Positions 1-7,224 of a DNA stretch of 13,922 nucleotides are shown one piece after another (the stretch's first letter is position 1; each line of letters starts with the position of its first letter). A program made the position numbers and the translations under genes. The notes below the pieces were generated by a model, which was given only the letters and a program-made list of their open reading frames with translations, ran no database searches and was not told the origin of the DNA. This DNA comes from Burkholderiales bacterium UBA2459 (GTDB lineage Bacteria; Pseudomonadota; Gammaproteobacteria; Burkholderiales; Burkholderiaceae_E), in assembly GCA_002342365.1 (NCBI GenBank), contig DDPV01000001.1:26408-40329 (forward strand). Direction: 5' to 3'.

Positions 1-98
1 CGCCAGGCGCTCAAGAGTTAGGCGCATCGAGCGGCAAAGCAGGCTAAGGGTGTGCGCCAACTGAACTTAGTTCTCTAATTTGTACCGAAAACACGACC
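1..98. other. Intergenic leader upstream of the GGT-like gene
   Basis: No gene can be supported here. All three plus-strand frames hit a stop early (at about 21, 45 and 63), so at most the last few codons of an upstream plus-strand gene could be present. I see no convincing -35/-10 pair. The stretch just before the ATG at 99 is AT-richer than its surroundings and lacks a clear Shine-Dalgarno sequence. Bases 7-26 weakly resemble the 20-bp repeat unit found at 12491-12590 (13 of 20 positions). Confidence 0.3.
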
Positions 99-1757
99 AT
101 GCACACAGCTTCCCAATCCCCATCGACCGAAACCACGCCAGCCGAGAGCTTCCCCTTCGATTGGCAAAGCGGCTACCCTTCGCAGCGCATGCCGGTGTTT
201 GCCAAAAACATCGTTGCAACCTCCCAACCACTGGCTGCTCAAGCGGGTCTGCGCATGCTGGCGCGTGGCGGCAATGCGATTGACGCAGCGATTGCCGCAG
301 CAGCCGCGATCACGATTGTCGAGCCGGTTTCTTGCGGACTCGGGTCCGACGCTTTCGCGATTGTCTGGGATGGCCATCGGCTGCAAGGTCTGAATGCCTC
401 GGGCTATGCACCGGCGAGCTGGGATCGGCACTATTTCGAGCGCAAGCATGGGGGCCAGATCCCGATGCGGGGCTGGGATTCGGTGACGGTGCCAGGCGTG
501 ATCGCAGGTTGGATGGCACTGCATGAGCGCTACGGGTCTTTGCCCCTGGCCGATTTGTTGGAGCCCGCAATCGAACTCGCTGAAGCCGGCCACGGTGTTG
601 CGACGATCGTGCAACGCAAATGGGCAAGTCAGGTCGATGGGCTGAAGGCGCAGCCTGGCTTTGCCGAGGCTTTCATGCCGTTTGGACGTGCTCCCAGGGT
701 GGGCGAACGCTTTCGACTTCCCGCAGCGGCAAAGACTTTGCAAAGGATCGCTGATAGCAAAGGCCGCGACTACTATGAAGGGCAAACCGCAGAGGCGATG
801 GTTGAGCATGCGATGGCGCACGGCGGCAGCCTTCGCCTTGACGATTTGCGAGACTATCGGGTTGATTGGGTGGATACCATTTCGCAAGCCTGGGGCGCTT
901 ATCAACTGCATGAAATCCCGCCAAACGGACAGGGCATCGCCGCACTGATGGCGCTCGGTATGCTCCGACACATCGACTTTGAGGGGCTGGACCCCGATGG
1001 CCTCGATGCCCGGCATTTGCAAATTGAAGCCATGAAAGCAGCCTTCGAAGATGTTTATCGTTGGGTTGCCGATCCGCAAGCGATGAACCAAGTCCGTGCT
1101 CAGGACTTGCTCAGCGATACTTACCTGGCCTCGCGCGCTGCGCTCATCAAGCGGGATCGTGCAACCGCGTTTGAGCACGGCCTGCCCCCCGGCGGTGGAA
1201 CCATTTATCTGAGCGCTGCCGATGCGCAGGGCCGGATGATTTCGTTCATTCAATCAAACTACATGGGTTTCGGGTCGGGCGTTGTGGTCCCCGAAATCGG
1301 GGTATCGCTGCAAAACCGTGGTTATGGGTTTTCGATGCAATCCGATCACCCCAACCTTGTGAAGCCCCGGCATCGCCCGTTTCAAACCATTATTCCGGGC
1401 TTTCTCATGCGCGGTCAGCAGCCGCAAATGAGTTTTGGGGTGATGGGTGGCAACATGCAGCCGCAGGGTCATTTGCAAACTCTTTTGCGCATGATTCATT
1501 TCAAGCAAAACCCACAGGCCGCTTGCGACGCGCCGCGCTGGAAGGTCAGCCGCGGACTTTCGGTCGACGTCGAAGCGACGATGGATGCCTCTGTGGTGCA
1601 AGGTCTGCGCGATCGCGGCCATGTCCTGGAGCCGATTGCGGACCCCTACATGGACTTTGGCTCGGGCCAGTTCATTTGGCGCATGAGCGATGATCTGGCA
1701 GACGGCTATGTGGCAGCAAGCGATAGTCGCAGAGACGGCTATGCAGCCGGTTTTTAG
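99..1757 (+). CDS. Gamma-glutamyltransferase-family Ntn-hydrolase (YwrD-like, cytosolic)
   Basis: A 552-residue homologue of gamma-glutamyltransferase, a family that self-cleaves to expose an N-terminal threonine nucleophile. Family marks visible: NIVATSQPLAAQAG (38-51), GGNAIDAA (57-64), a GSDAF segment (82-86), and GGTIYLS with the predicted cleavage and nucleophile residue Thr368. These are followed by the small-subunit segments NRGYGFSM and GVMGGNMQPQGH. No signal peptide is visible, so it should act in the cytoplasm, unlike periplasmic Ggt. The classical REMAP-type motif, whose arginine binds the gamma-glutamyl carboxylate, is replaced by ASGYAP (100-105), and the usual Ser-Ser pair of the small subunit appears as QT in RPFQTIIPGF. 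The acyl substrate may therefore not be gamma-glutamyl. The start is the first ATG of the conserved frame; no strong ribosome site supports it. The next gene lies 100 bp downstream, so co-transcription is possible but unproven. Confidence 0.9.
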   Translation: MHTASQSPSTETTPAESFPFDWQSGYPSQRMPVFAKNIVATSQPLAAQAGLRMLARGGNAIDAAIAAAAAITIVEPVSCGLGSDAFAIVWDGHRLQGLNASGYAPASWDRHYFERKHGGQIPMRGWDSVTVPGVIAGWMALHERYGSLPLADLLEPAIELAEAGHGVATIVQRKWASQVDGLKAQPGFAEAFMPFGRAPRVGERFRLPAAAKTLQRIADSKGRDYYEGQTAEAMVEHAMAHGGSLRLDDLRDYRVDWVDTISQAWGAYQLHEIPPNGQGIAALMALGMLRHIDFEGLDPDGLDARHLQIEAMKAAFEDVYRWVADPQAMNQVRAQDLLSDTYLASRAALIKRDRATAFEHGLPPGGGTIYLSAADAQGRMISFIQSNYMGFGSGVVVPEIGVSLQNRGYGFSMQSDHPNLVKPRHRPFQTIIPGFLMRGQQPQMSFGVMGGNMQPQGHLQTLLRMIHFKQNPQAACDAPRWKVSRGLSVDVEATMDASVVQGLRDRGHVLEPIADPYMDFGSGQFIWRMSDDLADGYVAASDSRRDGYAAGF

Positions 1758-1803
1758 AAAACATGCCAAGACAAAGTACGCGCTCAGCAAGTCTGCCTTG
1801 GGC

Positions 1804-1815
1804 TTGATCGATCAA
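1804..1815. promoter_or_regulatory. Perfect 12-bp palindrome TTGATCGATCAA
   Basis: A perfect dyad in the 100-bp gap between the GGT-like gene and the dehydrogenase, 42 bp before the dehydrogenase ATG. It could be an operator for the downstream cluster, but a 12-bp palindrome with a GATC/CGAT core also arises by chance. It has no U-tract and is too short to be a terminator. No recognisable promoter hexamers flank it. Confidence 0.2.
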
Positions 1816-1857
1816 CACGGTTGCGCGGAATCACTTCATTGACGGAGAACCACACGC

Positions 1858-2766
1858 ATGACACAAAAAACATACGAAGCCTGTCCAGCCCAGCGCCTTG
1901 CGTTTTTGGGACTGGGGGTGATGGGTTTTCACATGGCTGGTCATCTGGCCTCGGCTGGCCATCATGTCACCGTCTACAACCGAAGCCCCGCCAAAGCGCA
2001 GGCTTGGCTTGAACAGTTTAAGGGCGAGGCTGCAAGCACACCGCGTGAGGCAGCCAGCCAGGCCGAAATCGTCTTTAGCTGCGTTGGCAATGACCAGGAC
2101 TTGAAGGCTATTTGCCTGGGGCCAGACGGTGCCTTCGCCGGCCTGCAGCCGGGAAGCTTTTTTGTTGACAACACCACCGCCTCGGCCGAAGTTGCCCGAA
2201 CGCTTCACGCGCAGGCCAAAACACGCGGCATTGGCTTTCTCGACGCACCGGTTTCAGGCGGCGAGGCTGGCGCAAAGCAAGGCATTCTCACGGTGATGGT
2301 TGGCGGCGAAGTCACAGACTTTGAAGCGGTTAAACCGGCCGGCATGGCTTTTGCGCGCGCCTTCACGCGAATTGGCGACAGTGGTGCTGGTCAGCTTGCG
2401 AAAATGGTGAACCAAATCTGCATCGCCGGTCTGGTTCAAGGTTTGTCAGAGGGCATCAACTTTGGGATGCAGGCGGGCCTCGATATGAAGCTTGTGCTTG
2501 AGGTCATCAGCAAAGGCGCAGCGCAATCCTGGCAAATGGAAAACCGCGGCAAAACGATGGTGGATGACCAGTTTAACTTCGGCTTTGCGGTTGACTGGAT
2601 GCGCAAAGATCTCAGCCTTTGTCTGGACGAAGCGCGGCGCAATGGCGCTCCTTTGCCCGTCATTGCGCTTGTCGATCAGTTTTACCGCGATGTACAGCGC
2701 ATGGGCGGCGGGCGTTTTGACACCTCAAGCCTGATCAGGCGACTGCGCGATGCACGCGAAGCCTAA
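1858..2766 (+). CDS. NAD(P)-dependent beta-hydroxyacid dehydrogenase (3-hydroxyisobutyrate dehydrogenase / tartronate semialdehyde reductase family)
   Basis: A 302-residue cytosolic oxidoreductase of the beta-hydroxyacid dehydrogenase family, which interconverts a 3-hydroxyacid and its semialdehyde. Seen: dinucleotide-binding GLGVMG (18-23) followed by HMAGHL; VYNRSPAK with Asn41-Arg42, a pattern that often goes with NADP(H); the substrate-binding DAPVSGG segment (129-135); and the catalytic lysine Lys182 in GQLAKMVNQ, with Asn185 beside it. The C-terminus FDTSSLIRRL is typical of a proteobacterial subgroup. Length is normal for the family. The ATG at 1858 has GGAG at 1844-1847 with 10-nt spacing. 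It leads a compact run with the FKBP gene (21 bp downstream) and glnS. The substrate cannot be told from sequence: hydroxyisobutyrate, tartronate semialdehyde or another short semialdehyde are all possible. Confidence 0.9.
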   Translation: MTQKTYEACPAQRLAFLGLGVMGFHMAGHLASAGHHVTVYNRSPAKAQAWLEQFKGEAASTPREAASQAEIVFSCVGNDQDLKAICLGPDGAFAGLQPGSFFVDNTTASAEVARTLHAQAKTRGIGFLDAPVSGGEAGAKQGILTVMVGGEVTDFEAVKPAGMAFARAFTRIGDSGAGQLAKMVNQICIAGLVQGLSEGINFGMQAGLDMKLVLEVISKGAAQSWQMENRGKTMVDDQFNFGFAVDWMRKDLSLCLDEARRNGAPLPVIALVDQFYRDVQRMGGGRFDTSSLIRRLRDAREA

Positions 2767-2777
2767 GGCCATTTTTT

Positions 2778-2781
2778 GGAG
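2778..2781 (+). promoter_or_regulatory. Ribosome binding site GGAG for the FKBP gene
   Basis: GGAG lies 6 nt before the ATG at 2788 and 3 nt before the ATG at 2785. It overlaps the in-frame TTG at 2776, so the longest frame cannot be the real start. This selects 2788 (or less likely 2785). Confidence 0.7.
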
Positions 2782-2787
2782 ATCATG

Positions 2788-3141
2788 ATGGCTTTTCAAA
2801 CAACAGCAAGCGGCCTGCAGTTCGACGATCTTGTGATTGGAGAAGGTGAGGAAGCGCATCACGGTGCGCAAATCCGCGCGCACTACACGCTCTGGCTTGA
2901 CCACAATGGTGAGGCCGGAGAAAAGATTGATTCATCGCACGACCGAGGCGAGGCTTTCTCGTTTCCGCTCGGTGCAGGCCATGTGATCAAGGCTTGGGAT
3001 GAAGGGCTTGTCGGTATGCGTGTTGGAGGCAAGCGCAGGCTGCGTGTGCCGGCATCGCTGGGCTACGGCGCACGCGGTGCAGGCGGAGTTATTCCTCCCA
3101 ACGCGACCTTGCTCTTTGAGATCGAATTGCAAGGCGTTTGA
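2788..3141 (+). CDS. FKBP-type peptidyl-prolyl cis-trans isomerase
   Basis: A 117-residue single-domain FKBP that catalyses cis-trans isomerisation of X-Pro bonds. There is no signal peptide or extra domain, so it should be cytoplasmic. Family residues lining the active site are present: Tyr33 (AHYTLW), Asp48 (IDSS), Phe59 (FSFPLG), Val66-Ile67 (GHVIKAWDEG), Trp70, Tyr93 (LGYG), then the IPPNATL loop and Phe110. The usual Phe before the catalytic-site Asp is Ile47 here, a mild substitution. Start chosen at 2788 because the ribosome site at 2778-2781 is well spaced for it. An adjacent ATG at 2785 and a TTG at 2776 are in frame but too close to, or overlapping, that site. It sits 21 bp after the dehydrogenase and 33 bp before glnS, so it is probably co-transcribed with both. 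Nothing links it functionally to either. Confidence 0.93.
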   Translation: MAFQTTASGLQFDDLVIGEGEEAHHGAQIRAHYTLWLDHNGEAGEKIDSSHDRGEAFSFPLGAGHVIKAWDEGLVGMRVGGKRRLRVPASLGYGARGAGGVIPPNATLLFEIELQGV

Positions 3142-3174
3142 GCGCAGGCCAAACCCCCGTCGACCGAACGATCC

Positions 3175-4941
3175 ATGGCTAAGCCGACGATCCAAAAGCC
3201 ATTGGCTGCGCCACACTTTATCCGGGCCCTGATCGACCACGATCTTGCATCCGGTCGACTTGATGCCAGGCGGTGGGCAGGCAGACCCTCCGATGCCAAA
3301 GAGCTCGCAGCCGACTGCGCAGACGGCGCGAAAATTCGCACACGCTTTCCGCCCGAACCCAATGGCTATTTGCACATTGGCCACGCAAAATCGATTTGTC
3401 TGAACTTCGGCTTGGCCAGGGATTACGGTGGGCGCTGCCATATGCGCTTTGACGACACCAACCCGGTTAAAGAGGACCAGGAGTATGTTGATACGATTCT
3501 TGATACAGTCAGTTGGCTTGGATTTCGCTGGGAAGACGCCAAGGAGACGAATCTTTATTTTGCAAGCGACTACTTTCAGTCGATGTACGACTGTGCTGAG
3601 TATTTGATCAAAGCCTCGCATGCTTATGTGGATGAACAATCGCCCGAGTTGATGCGGCTAAATCGTGGCACGCTGACCGAGCCGGGAACCGACTCGGCTT
3701 TTCGCGACCGCCCACCGCATCAGAGCCTTGCGCGGTTTCGCGAAATGCGCGACGGCAGGCACCCGGAAGGCAGCATGGTCTTGAGGGCGCGCATCGATAT
3801 GCGGTCGCCGAATCTGAATCTCAGAGATCCGGCGCTTTATCGTATCCGCTTTGCAAGCCACCATCGCACCGCTGACCAGTGGTGCATTTATCCGATGTAT
3901 GACTACGCGCACCCGCTGTCGGACGCGCTTGAAAACATCACGCACTCGCTTTGCACGCTTGAGTTTGAGGATCATCGACCCTTTTACGATTGGGTGCTTG
4001 AGCGCTTGGCCGAAGGCGGCTTTTTTCGCCGCCCGCTTCCGCAGCAAACCGAGTTTGCACGCCTTAATCTTTACTACACGGTCACGAGCAAGCGCAAACT
4101 CCAGGAACTGGTTGCCAGCGGCCGGGTAAGCGGCTGGGATGACCCACGCATGCCGACGCTGGTTGGTCTGCGACGGCGCGGTTTCACCGCCGAATCGATT
4201 CAGCTCTTTTGCGAACGTATCGGTGTTTCCAAAGCCAACCAATGGGTCGATCCCTCGGTGCTTGAGATCGCATTGCGTGATGACTTGGAGCCCAAAGCCC
4301 GGCGAGCCATGGCCGTGCTCGACCCGGTAAGGCTCACGATTGAGAACTGGCCTCCCGGACATCGGGAAGCCTGCCAGGCACCCTGGCACCCGCAACATCC
4401 GGGCTGGGGGCAACGACAGTTTCACTGCACTGCCTTGCTGTGGGTGGAGCGCGATGACGTGCGGGCAAACGCCGAGCAGGGATTTTTCCGCTTGTTCCCC
4501 GGCAACTCGGTGCGCCTTCGTTATGGTTTTGTGATTGAATGCACCGCAGTCGATGTGGATGCGAACGGTAGCATCACCGGGGTACGTGCCCGCTACTTTG
4601 ACGATTCTCGCTCGGGTACCGCGGGCGCAGACCGCTATAAAGTCAAGGGTAATATCCATTGGGTATCGGACGATGAAGCGCTTGAGGCCGAAGTCCATTT
4701 GTATGAAACGCTTTTTAGCGATCCGCAACCCGACAGCGGTGACAAGGATTGGCTGGCCTTGATCAACCCTCAGGCACATCGCATCGTGAAGGCCCAGCTC
4801 GAACCCAGCCTATTGCAGGCCAAACCTGCGGATCACTTTCAGTTTGAGCGCCTCGGCTACTTTGTGGCTGATCGCATCGAGCATCGCGCAGGGCGGGCGG
4901 TTTTTCAGCGCACTGTGGGACTGAAGCAGGCAGCACGCTGA
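3175..4941 (+). CDS. glnS: Glutaminyl-tRNA synthetase
   Basis: A class Ic aminoacyl-tRNA synthetase of 588 residues that charges tRNA-Gln with glutamine using ATP in the cytoplasm. Seen in order: the ATP-binding HIGH signature (His67-His70, preceded by FPPEPNGYL); the RFDDTNP segment; RGTLTEPG and YDYAHPLSDALE typical of GlnRS rather than GluRS; the second ATP-binding loop as VTSKR (303-307); then GWDDPRMPT and the C-terminal anticodon-binding beta-barrels ending in FQRTVGL. A direct GlnRS means this organism does not rely only on the GluRS/GatCAB route for Gln-tRNA. Length exceeds the roughly 550 residues of the E. coli enzyme, partly through extra residues between DLASG and the TRFPPEP block (about 32-54). 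The ATG at 3175 is the only plausible start and has no strong Shine-Dalgarno sequence. It is the last gene of the plus-strand run. Confidence 0.97.
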   Translation: MAKPTIQKPLAAPHFIRALIDHDLASGRLDARRWAGRPSDAKELAADCADGAKIRTRFPPEPNGYLHIGHAKSICLNFGLARDYGGRCHMRFDDTNPVKEDQEYVDTILDTVSWLGFRWEDAKETNLYFASDYFQSMYDCAEYLIKASHAYVDEQSPELMRLNRGTLTEPGTDSAFRDRPPHQSLARFREMRDGRHPEGSMVLRARIDMRSPNLNLRDPALYRIRFASHHRTADQWCIYPMYDYAHPLSDALENITHSLCTLEFEDHRPFYDWVLERLAEGGFFRRPLPQQTEFARLNLYYTVTSKRKLQELVASGRVSGWDDPRMPTLVGLRRRGFTAESIQLFCERIGVSKANQWVDPSVLEIALRDDLEPKARRAMAVLDPVRLTIENWPPGHREACQAPWHPQHPGWGQRQFHCTALLWVERDDVRANAEQGFFRLFPGNSVRLRYGFVIECTAVDVDANGSITGVRARYFDDSRSGTAGADRYKVKGNIHWVSDDEALEAEVHLYETLFSDPQPDSGDKDWLALINPQAHRIVKAQLEPSLLQAKPADHFQFERLGYFVADRIEHRAGRAVFQRTVGLKQAAR

Positions 4942-4958
4942 AATCTGCCCGCTGCTGC

Positions 4959-4977
4959 CTTGCCGCATTCAGGCAAG
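4959..4977. terminator. Weak hairpin between convergent glnS and gloC
   Basis: CTTGCC (4959-4964) pairs with GGCAAG (4972-4977) across a 7-nt loop in the 27-bp convergent gap. The 3' arm runs into the last codons of gloC. No T-run follows on either strand, so at best it is a non-canonical bidirectional terminator. Confidence 0.25.
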
Positions 4978-5652
4978 CGCGCGATCCGACACATAGGGGT
5001 TCGTTGCGCGCTGCTCACCAAAGCTCGACATCGGTCCGTGACCGGGCACAAAGCGTGTGTCGTTTCCCATGGGCCATAGCTCGCGTTGAATCGATGCAAT
5101 CAGATCACTGTGGTTACCGCGCGGAAAATCGGTCCGTCCGATCGACCCGTCAAAGAGCACATCGCCAACAATAGCCAGACCAACCGCCGGGAGATGAAAC
5201 ACCACATGTCCCGGGGTATGTCCGGGCGTATGATGAACCCGCATACGCTGTTGTCCAAAGCCCAGTTCATCACCTTGTTGAAGCCAGCGATCAGGTTTGA
5301 AGGCTTTGAGCGCCTGAAGACCAAAACGCCTGCCTTGCTCGGGCAATTGATCGATCCAAAACCCATCATCCTCATGCGGCCCGATCAAAGCCACCCGGTG
5401 CCGGTCGGCATAAACACGCGCTTGCCCACAGTGATCGATGTGGCCATGGGTGAGCAAGACCTTGCTGAGGCTTGCGCCGGTTTGCTGCAGGGCGCGGTCG
5501 ATTTTCTCGAGATCACCACCGGGATCGATGGCGACCGCCTCCATGCTGTGTTTGCAAATCAGCAAAGAGCAGTTTTGCTCAAACGGGGTCACTGGAACAA
5601 TACGCAAAGACAGGCTGGGCGGCTGATTCTCTGCCATCTGATTCTGATTCAC
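4969..5652 (-). CDS. gloC: Metallo-beta-lactamase-fold hydrolase, type II glyoxalase (hydroxyacylglutathione hydrolase)
   Basis: A 227-residue zinc hydrolase closely resembling E. coli GloC (YcbL), which hydrolyses S-lactoylglutathione in methylglyoxal detoxification. The binuclear zinc site is complete: HGHIDH (69-74), His145 in the HTPGHTPGH block, Asp164 in VGDVLFDG, and His205 in VPGHGP. The N-terminal PVTPFEQNCSLL and IDPGGD blocks and the IGRTDFPRG segment also match that group. It is cytoplasmic, with no signal peptide. Start: the frame opens at a TTG (5658), but that codon abuts the ribosome site. GTG at 5652 lies 6 nt after AGGA, and a later ATG (5637) has no such site, so GTG is preferred. 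It begins 2 nt after the stop of the DUF3108 gene, implying translational coupling. A thiolesterase acting on other substrates cannot be excluded. Confidence 0.92.
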   Translation of the reverse strand: MNQNQMAENQPPSLSLRIVPVTPFEQNCSLLICKHSMEAVAIDPGGDLEKIDRALQQTGASLSKVLLTHGHIDHCGQARVYADRHRVALIGPHEDDGFWIDQLPEQGRRFGLQALKAFKPDRWLQQGDELGFGQQRMRVHHTPGHTPGHVVFHLPAVGLAIVGDVLFDGSIGRTDFPRGNHSDLIASIQRELWPMGNDTRFVPGHGPMSSFGEQRATNPYVSDRALA

Positions 5653-5654
5653 CG

Positions 5655-7202
5655 TCAATCCTTTTGCATCACTTGTTCAACAATCCGGCCACGCCTGTCC
5701 TCAATGCGTAAGCGCACCGGCAGCATGTCGCGGTCGACATCCAACCATACCTCAATGCGGGCATCGCGTTTACCCTGGCGCGGCTCACGCTCGACTTTCA
5801 GCAGACGAAGCGTTTGCCCGTCGAGCATTTCCTCGGTGATCGCTTTCGCAAAAAAGCGATTCAATTCAACGTGGCGCGTCAAAATCAGAGGAATCTGGAT
5901 ACCCGCTGGCGATTGCAGCCTGGCCAGCTGACTTGCTGCCAGCGCAGAAAGTTGCCAGGCAATACTGAGTTGGTCCTGAACACCCTGCGCAATCGGAATG
6001 CGTGCGCCGTCTGAGAGTCTGACTTCGCGCTGATCCCAATCCATCTGAGCCCAGCGCCTGCCCCGCTGTCCGCGTTGCTCTTCATAGGATTCGGGACGGT
6101 ATCCCCAAGGTGATACGCGCCCGCGGCTCTCCTGGGTGAACTCGCCTTGAAAGAGCACTGCTGCAAATCCTTGTGGCCTGGCCTGACTGCGCAAAACATA
6201 AAGATCCTGGTCAACTTCGACCTCAAAGCGGGCCAAAGCGACGAGGTTATCTTCGCTGCGCTCTCCGTAATAAACTTTATACTTCCAGGCTCCCTGGAAG
6301 GCTTTAAGCTTGACCGGCAGGCGCGCTTCGATAATCGCTTCGCGCGATGCGGATTGCGGCGCCGGCTCTGGAGCAGACGCTGCTTGCGAAGGCTGATTAC
6401 CCTCACTCGGAAAGCCGCCCGGCGCAGCGCCTTCAGCCGCTTTTCGCTCTGCAGCCTCTTTGTCCTGTTGGCGTTGATAAGCCTGAATCCGTTCAGACAA
6501 GGCCTTTAGCTCGCCCTCAAGCTTCGCTTTTCGGCTTGCAAGGATCGCCGCCGCCTCAGCAGCCGCCGGGTCGGGACGGGCTGTGTCGCGGGCGGGCTCG
6601 GCATCTGCCTGCTTGTTTGGCGACTCATTCCGAGGACTCGCCTCAGAAGCAGCCAAAGGTGCCAAAGCCTGCTGCTGCGCGGCCGCAGAAGAACCGGGCA
6701 GGGCATCATCGTGCAAGGCTGATGGCAGGGCGGCTTGCTGTTGGGCGAGGCTTGTCTCCAGCGGCTCTTGCGCTGTTGCGCCTTCAGCCGCGGCTTGCAG
6801 CGGCGGTTGCGATTCGTCTTGCAGGGGCGGGGCGGGATCGGCATTGGCAAGCGCAGGCGGCCTTTCCGCTGCTCGAGCATTGATCGGCTCAAAAACAATG
6901 CGAAGCTGACTTCGCCTCGCAGCGGCAGCAGGCTGACTCTGCCCTTCAGGGTCGCTGGCTTGCAACTCGTCCTCGGATGCCTGTTGCAGCGCCGATGCCT
7001 TGCTTTGACGGCTGCCAGGTTCAGCGCTTTCAAAAAGTGCTGGCACCCAGGCCGGCGCAGTCAGCAGCACCGGCAAGAGTGCATGCAGGCCCAGGGCCGC
7101 GAGCAGCCCTCGCCGATGAAAGCGCCGGTAGCTTTGATCCGTCTCGGGACTCAACGCCGACGCAGACCCGATCGGTTTTCTTATCCATCGAAATAAAACC
7201 AT
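5655..7202 (-). CDS. DUF3108 domain protein with N-terminal membrane anchor and long low-complexity linker
   Basis: A 515-residue protein of unknown function. Visible architecture: a short basic cytoplasmic tail (1-31); one hydrophobic segment (about 32-55) that should anchor it in the inner membrane with the remainder periplasmic; a long Ala/Gln/Pro/Glu-rich linker (about 60-212); a charged Ala/Lys/Glu/Gln stretch likely to form a coiled coil (about 213-258); a second low-complexity spacer; then a folded C-terminal region from about 295 to the end that I recognise as DUF3108 (blocks WKYKVYYGE, FTQESRGRVSPWGYRPE and the final LPVRLRIEDRRG). The layout of one membrane segment, extended spacer and C-terminal domain recalls TonB-like proteins, but I see no TonB domain. 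The ATG at 7202 is the only good start; GAGG lies 13 nt upstream, a long spacing. gloC follows 2 nt after its stop. DUF3108 has no settled role, so none is assigned. Confidence 0.8.
   Translation of the reverse strand: MVLFRWIRKPIGSASALSPETDQSYRRFHRRGLLAALGLHALLPVLLTAPAWVPALFESAEPGSRQSKASALQQASEDELQASDPEGQSQPAAAARRSQLRIVFEPINARAAERPPALANADPAPPLQDESQPPLQAAAEGATAQEPLETSLAQQQAALPSALHDDALPGSSAAAQQQALAPLAASEASPRNESPNKQADAEPARDTARPDPAAAEAAAILASRKAKLEGELKALSERIQAYQRQQDKEAAERKAAEGAAPGGFPSEGNQPSQAASAPEPAPQSASREAIIEARLPVKLKAFQGAWKYKVYYGERSEDNLVALARFEVEVDQDLYVLRSQARPQGFAAVLFQGEFTQESRGRVSPWGYRPESYEEQRGQRGRRWAQMDWDQREVRLSDGARIPIAQGVQDQLSIAWQLSALAASQLARLQSPAGIQIPLILTRHVELNRFFAKAITEEMLDGQTLRLLKVEREPRQGKRDARIEVWLDVDRDMLPVRLRIEDRRGRIVEQVMQKD
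5659..5662 (-). promoter_or_regulatory. Ribosome binding site AGGA for gloC inside the end of the DUF3108 gene
   Basis: On the minus strand AAAAGGA overlaps the last codons of the DUF3108 gene and lies 6 nt before GTG 5652. It decides the GTG start over the TTG at 5658, which it touches directly, and supports coupled translation. Confidence 0.6.
7174..7200. promoter_or_regulatory. Imperfect dyad at the divergent DUF3108/Bug start region
   Basis: GGTTTT (7174-7179) and AAAACC (7195-7200) are inverted repeats, and two further T-A pairs lie inside after one mismatch. The dyad covers the first codons of the minus-strand DUF3108 gene and the bases immediately before the plus-strand ATG at 7201. 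It is positioned so that a bound regulator could affect both genes, but the AT-rich arms are short and no known operator is recognised. Confidence 0.2.
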
Positions 7203-7224
7203 GCCCGAATGCTATCCTCAACGC

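Noticed and set aside
1..63. End of an upstream plus-strand gene
   Set aside because: All frames close within 63 bases, giving 6 to 20 codons with no recognisable sequence, so no gene can be supported.
75..1253. Long minus-strand open frame (392 codons) opposite the GGT-like gene
   Set aside because: It lies entirely antisense to a gene with clear family motifs, its translation is rich in Arg, His, Cys and Pro without recognisable domains, and it is explained by codon bias in a GC-rich gene.
3658..4779. Long minus-strand open frame (373 codons) opposite glnS
   Set aside because: It is fully antisense to the conserved synthetase domains and has no domain, ribosome site or plausible start context of its own.
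5086..5931. Plus-strand open frame (281 codons) across gloC and the end of the DUF3108 gene
   Set aside because: It crosses two well-supported minus-strand genes and has the composition of a shadow frame.
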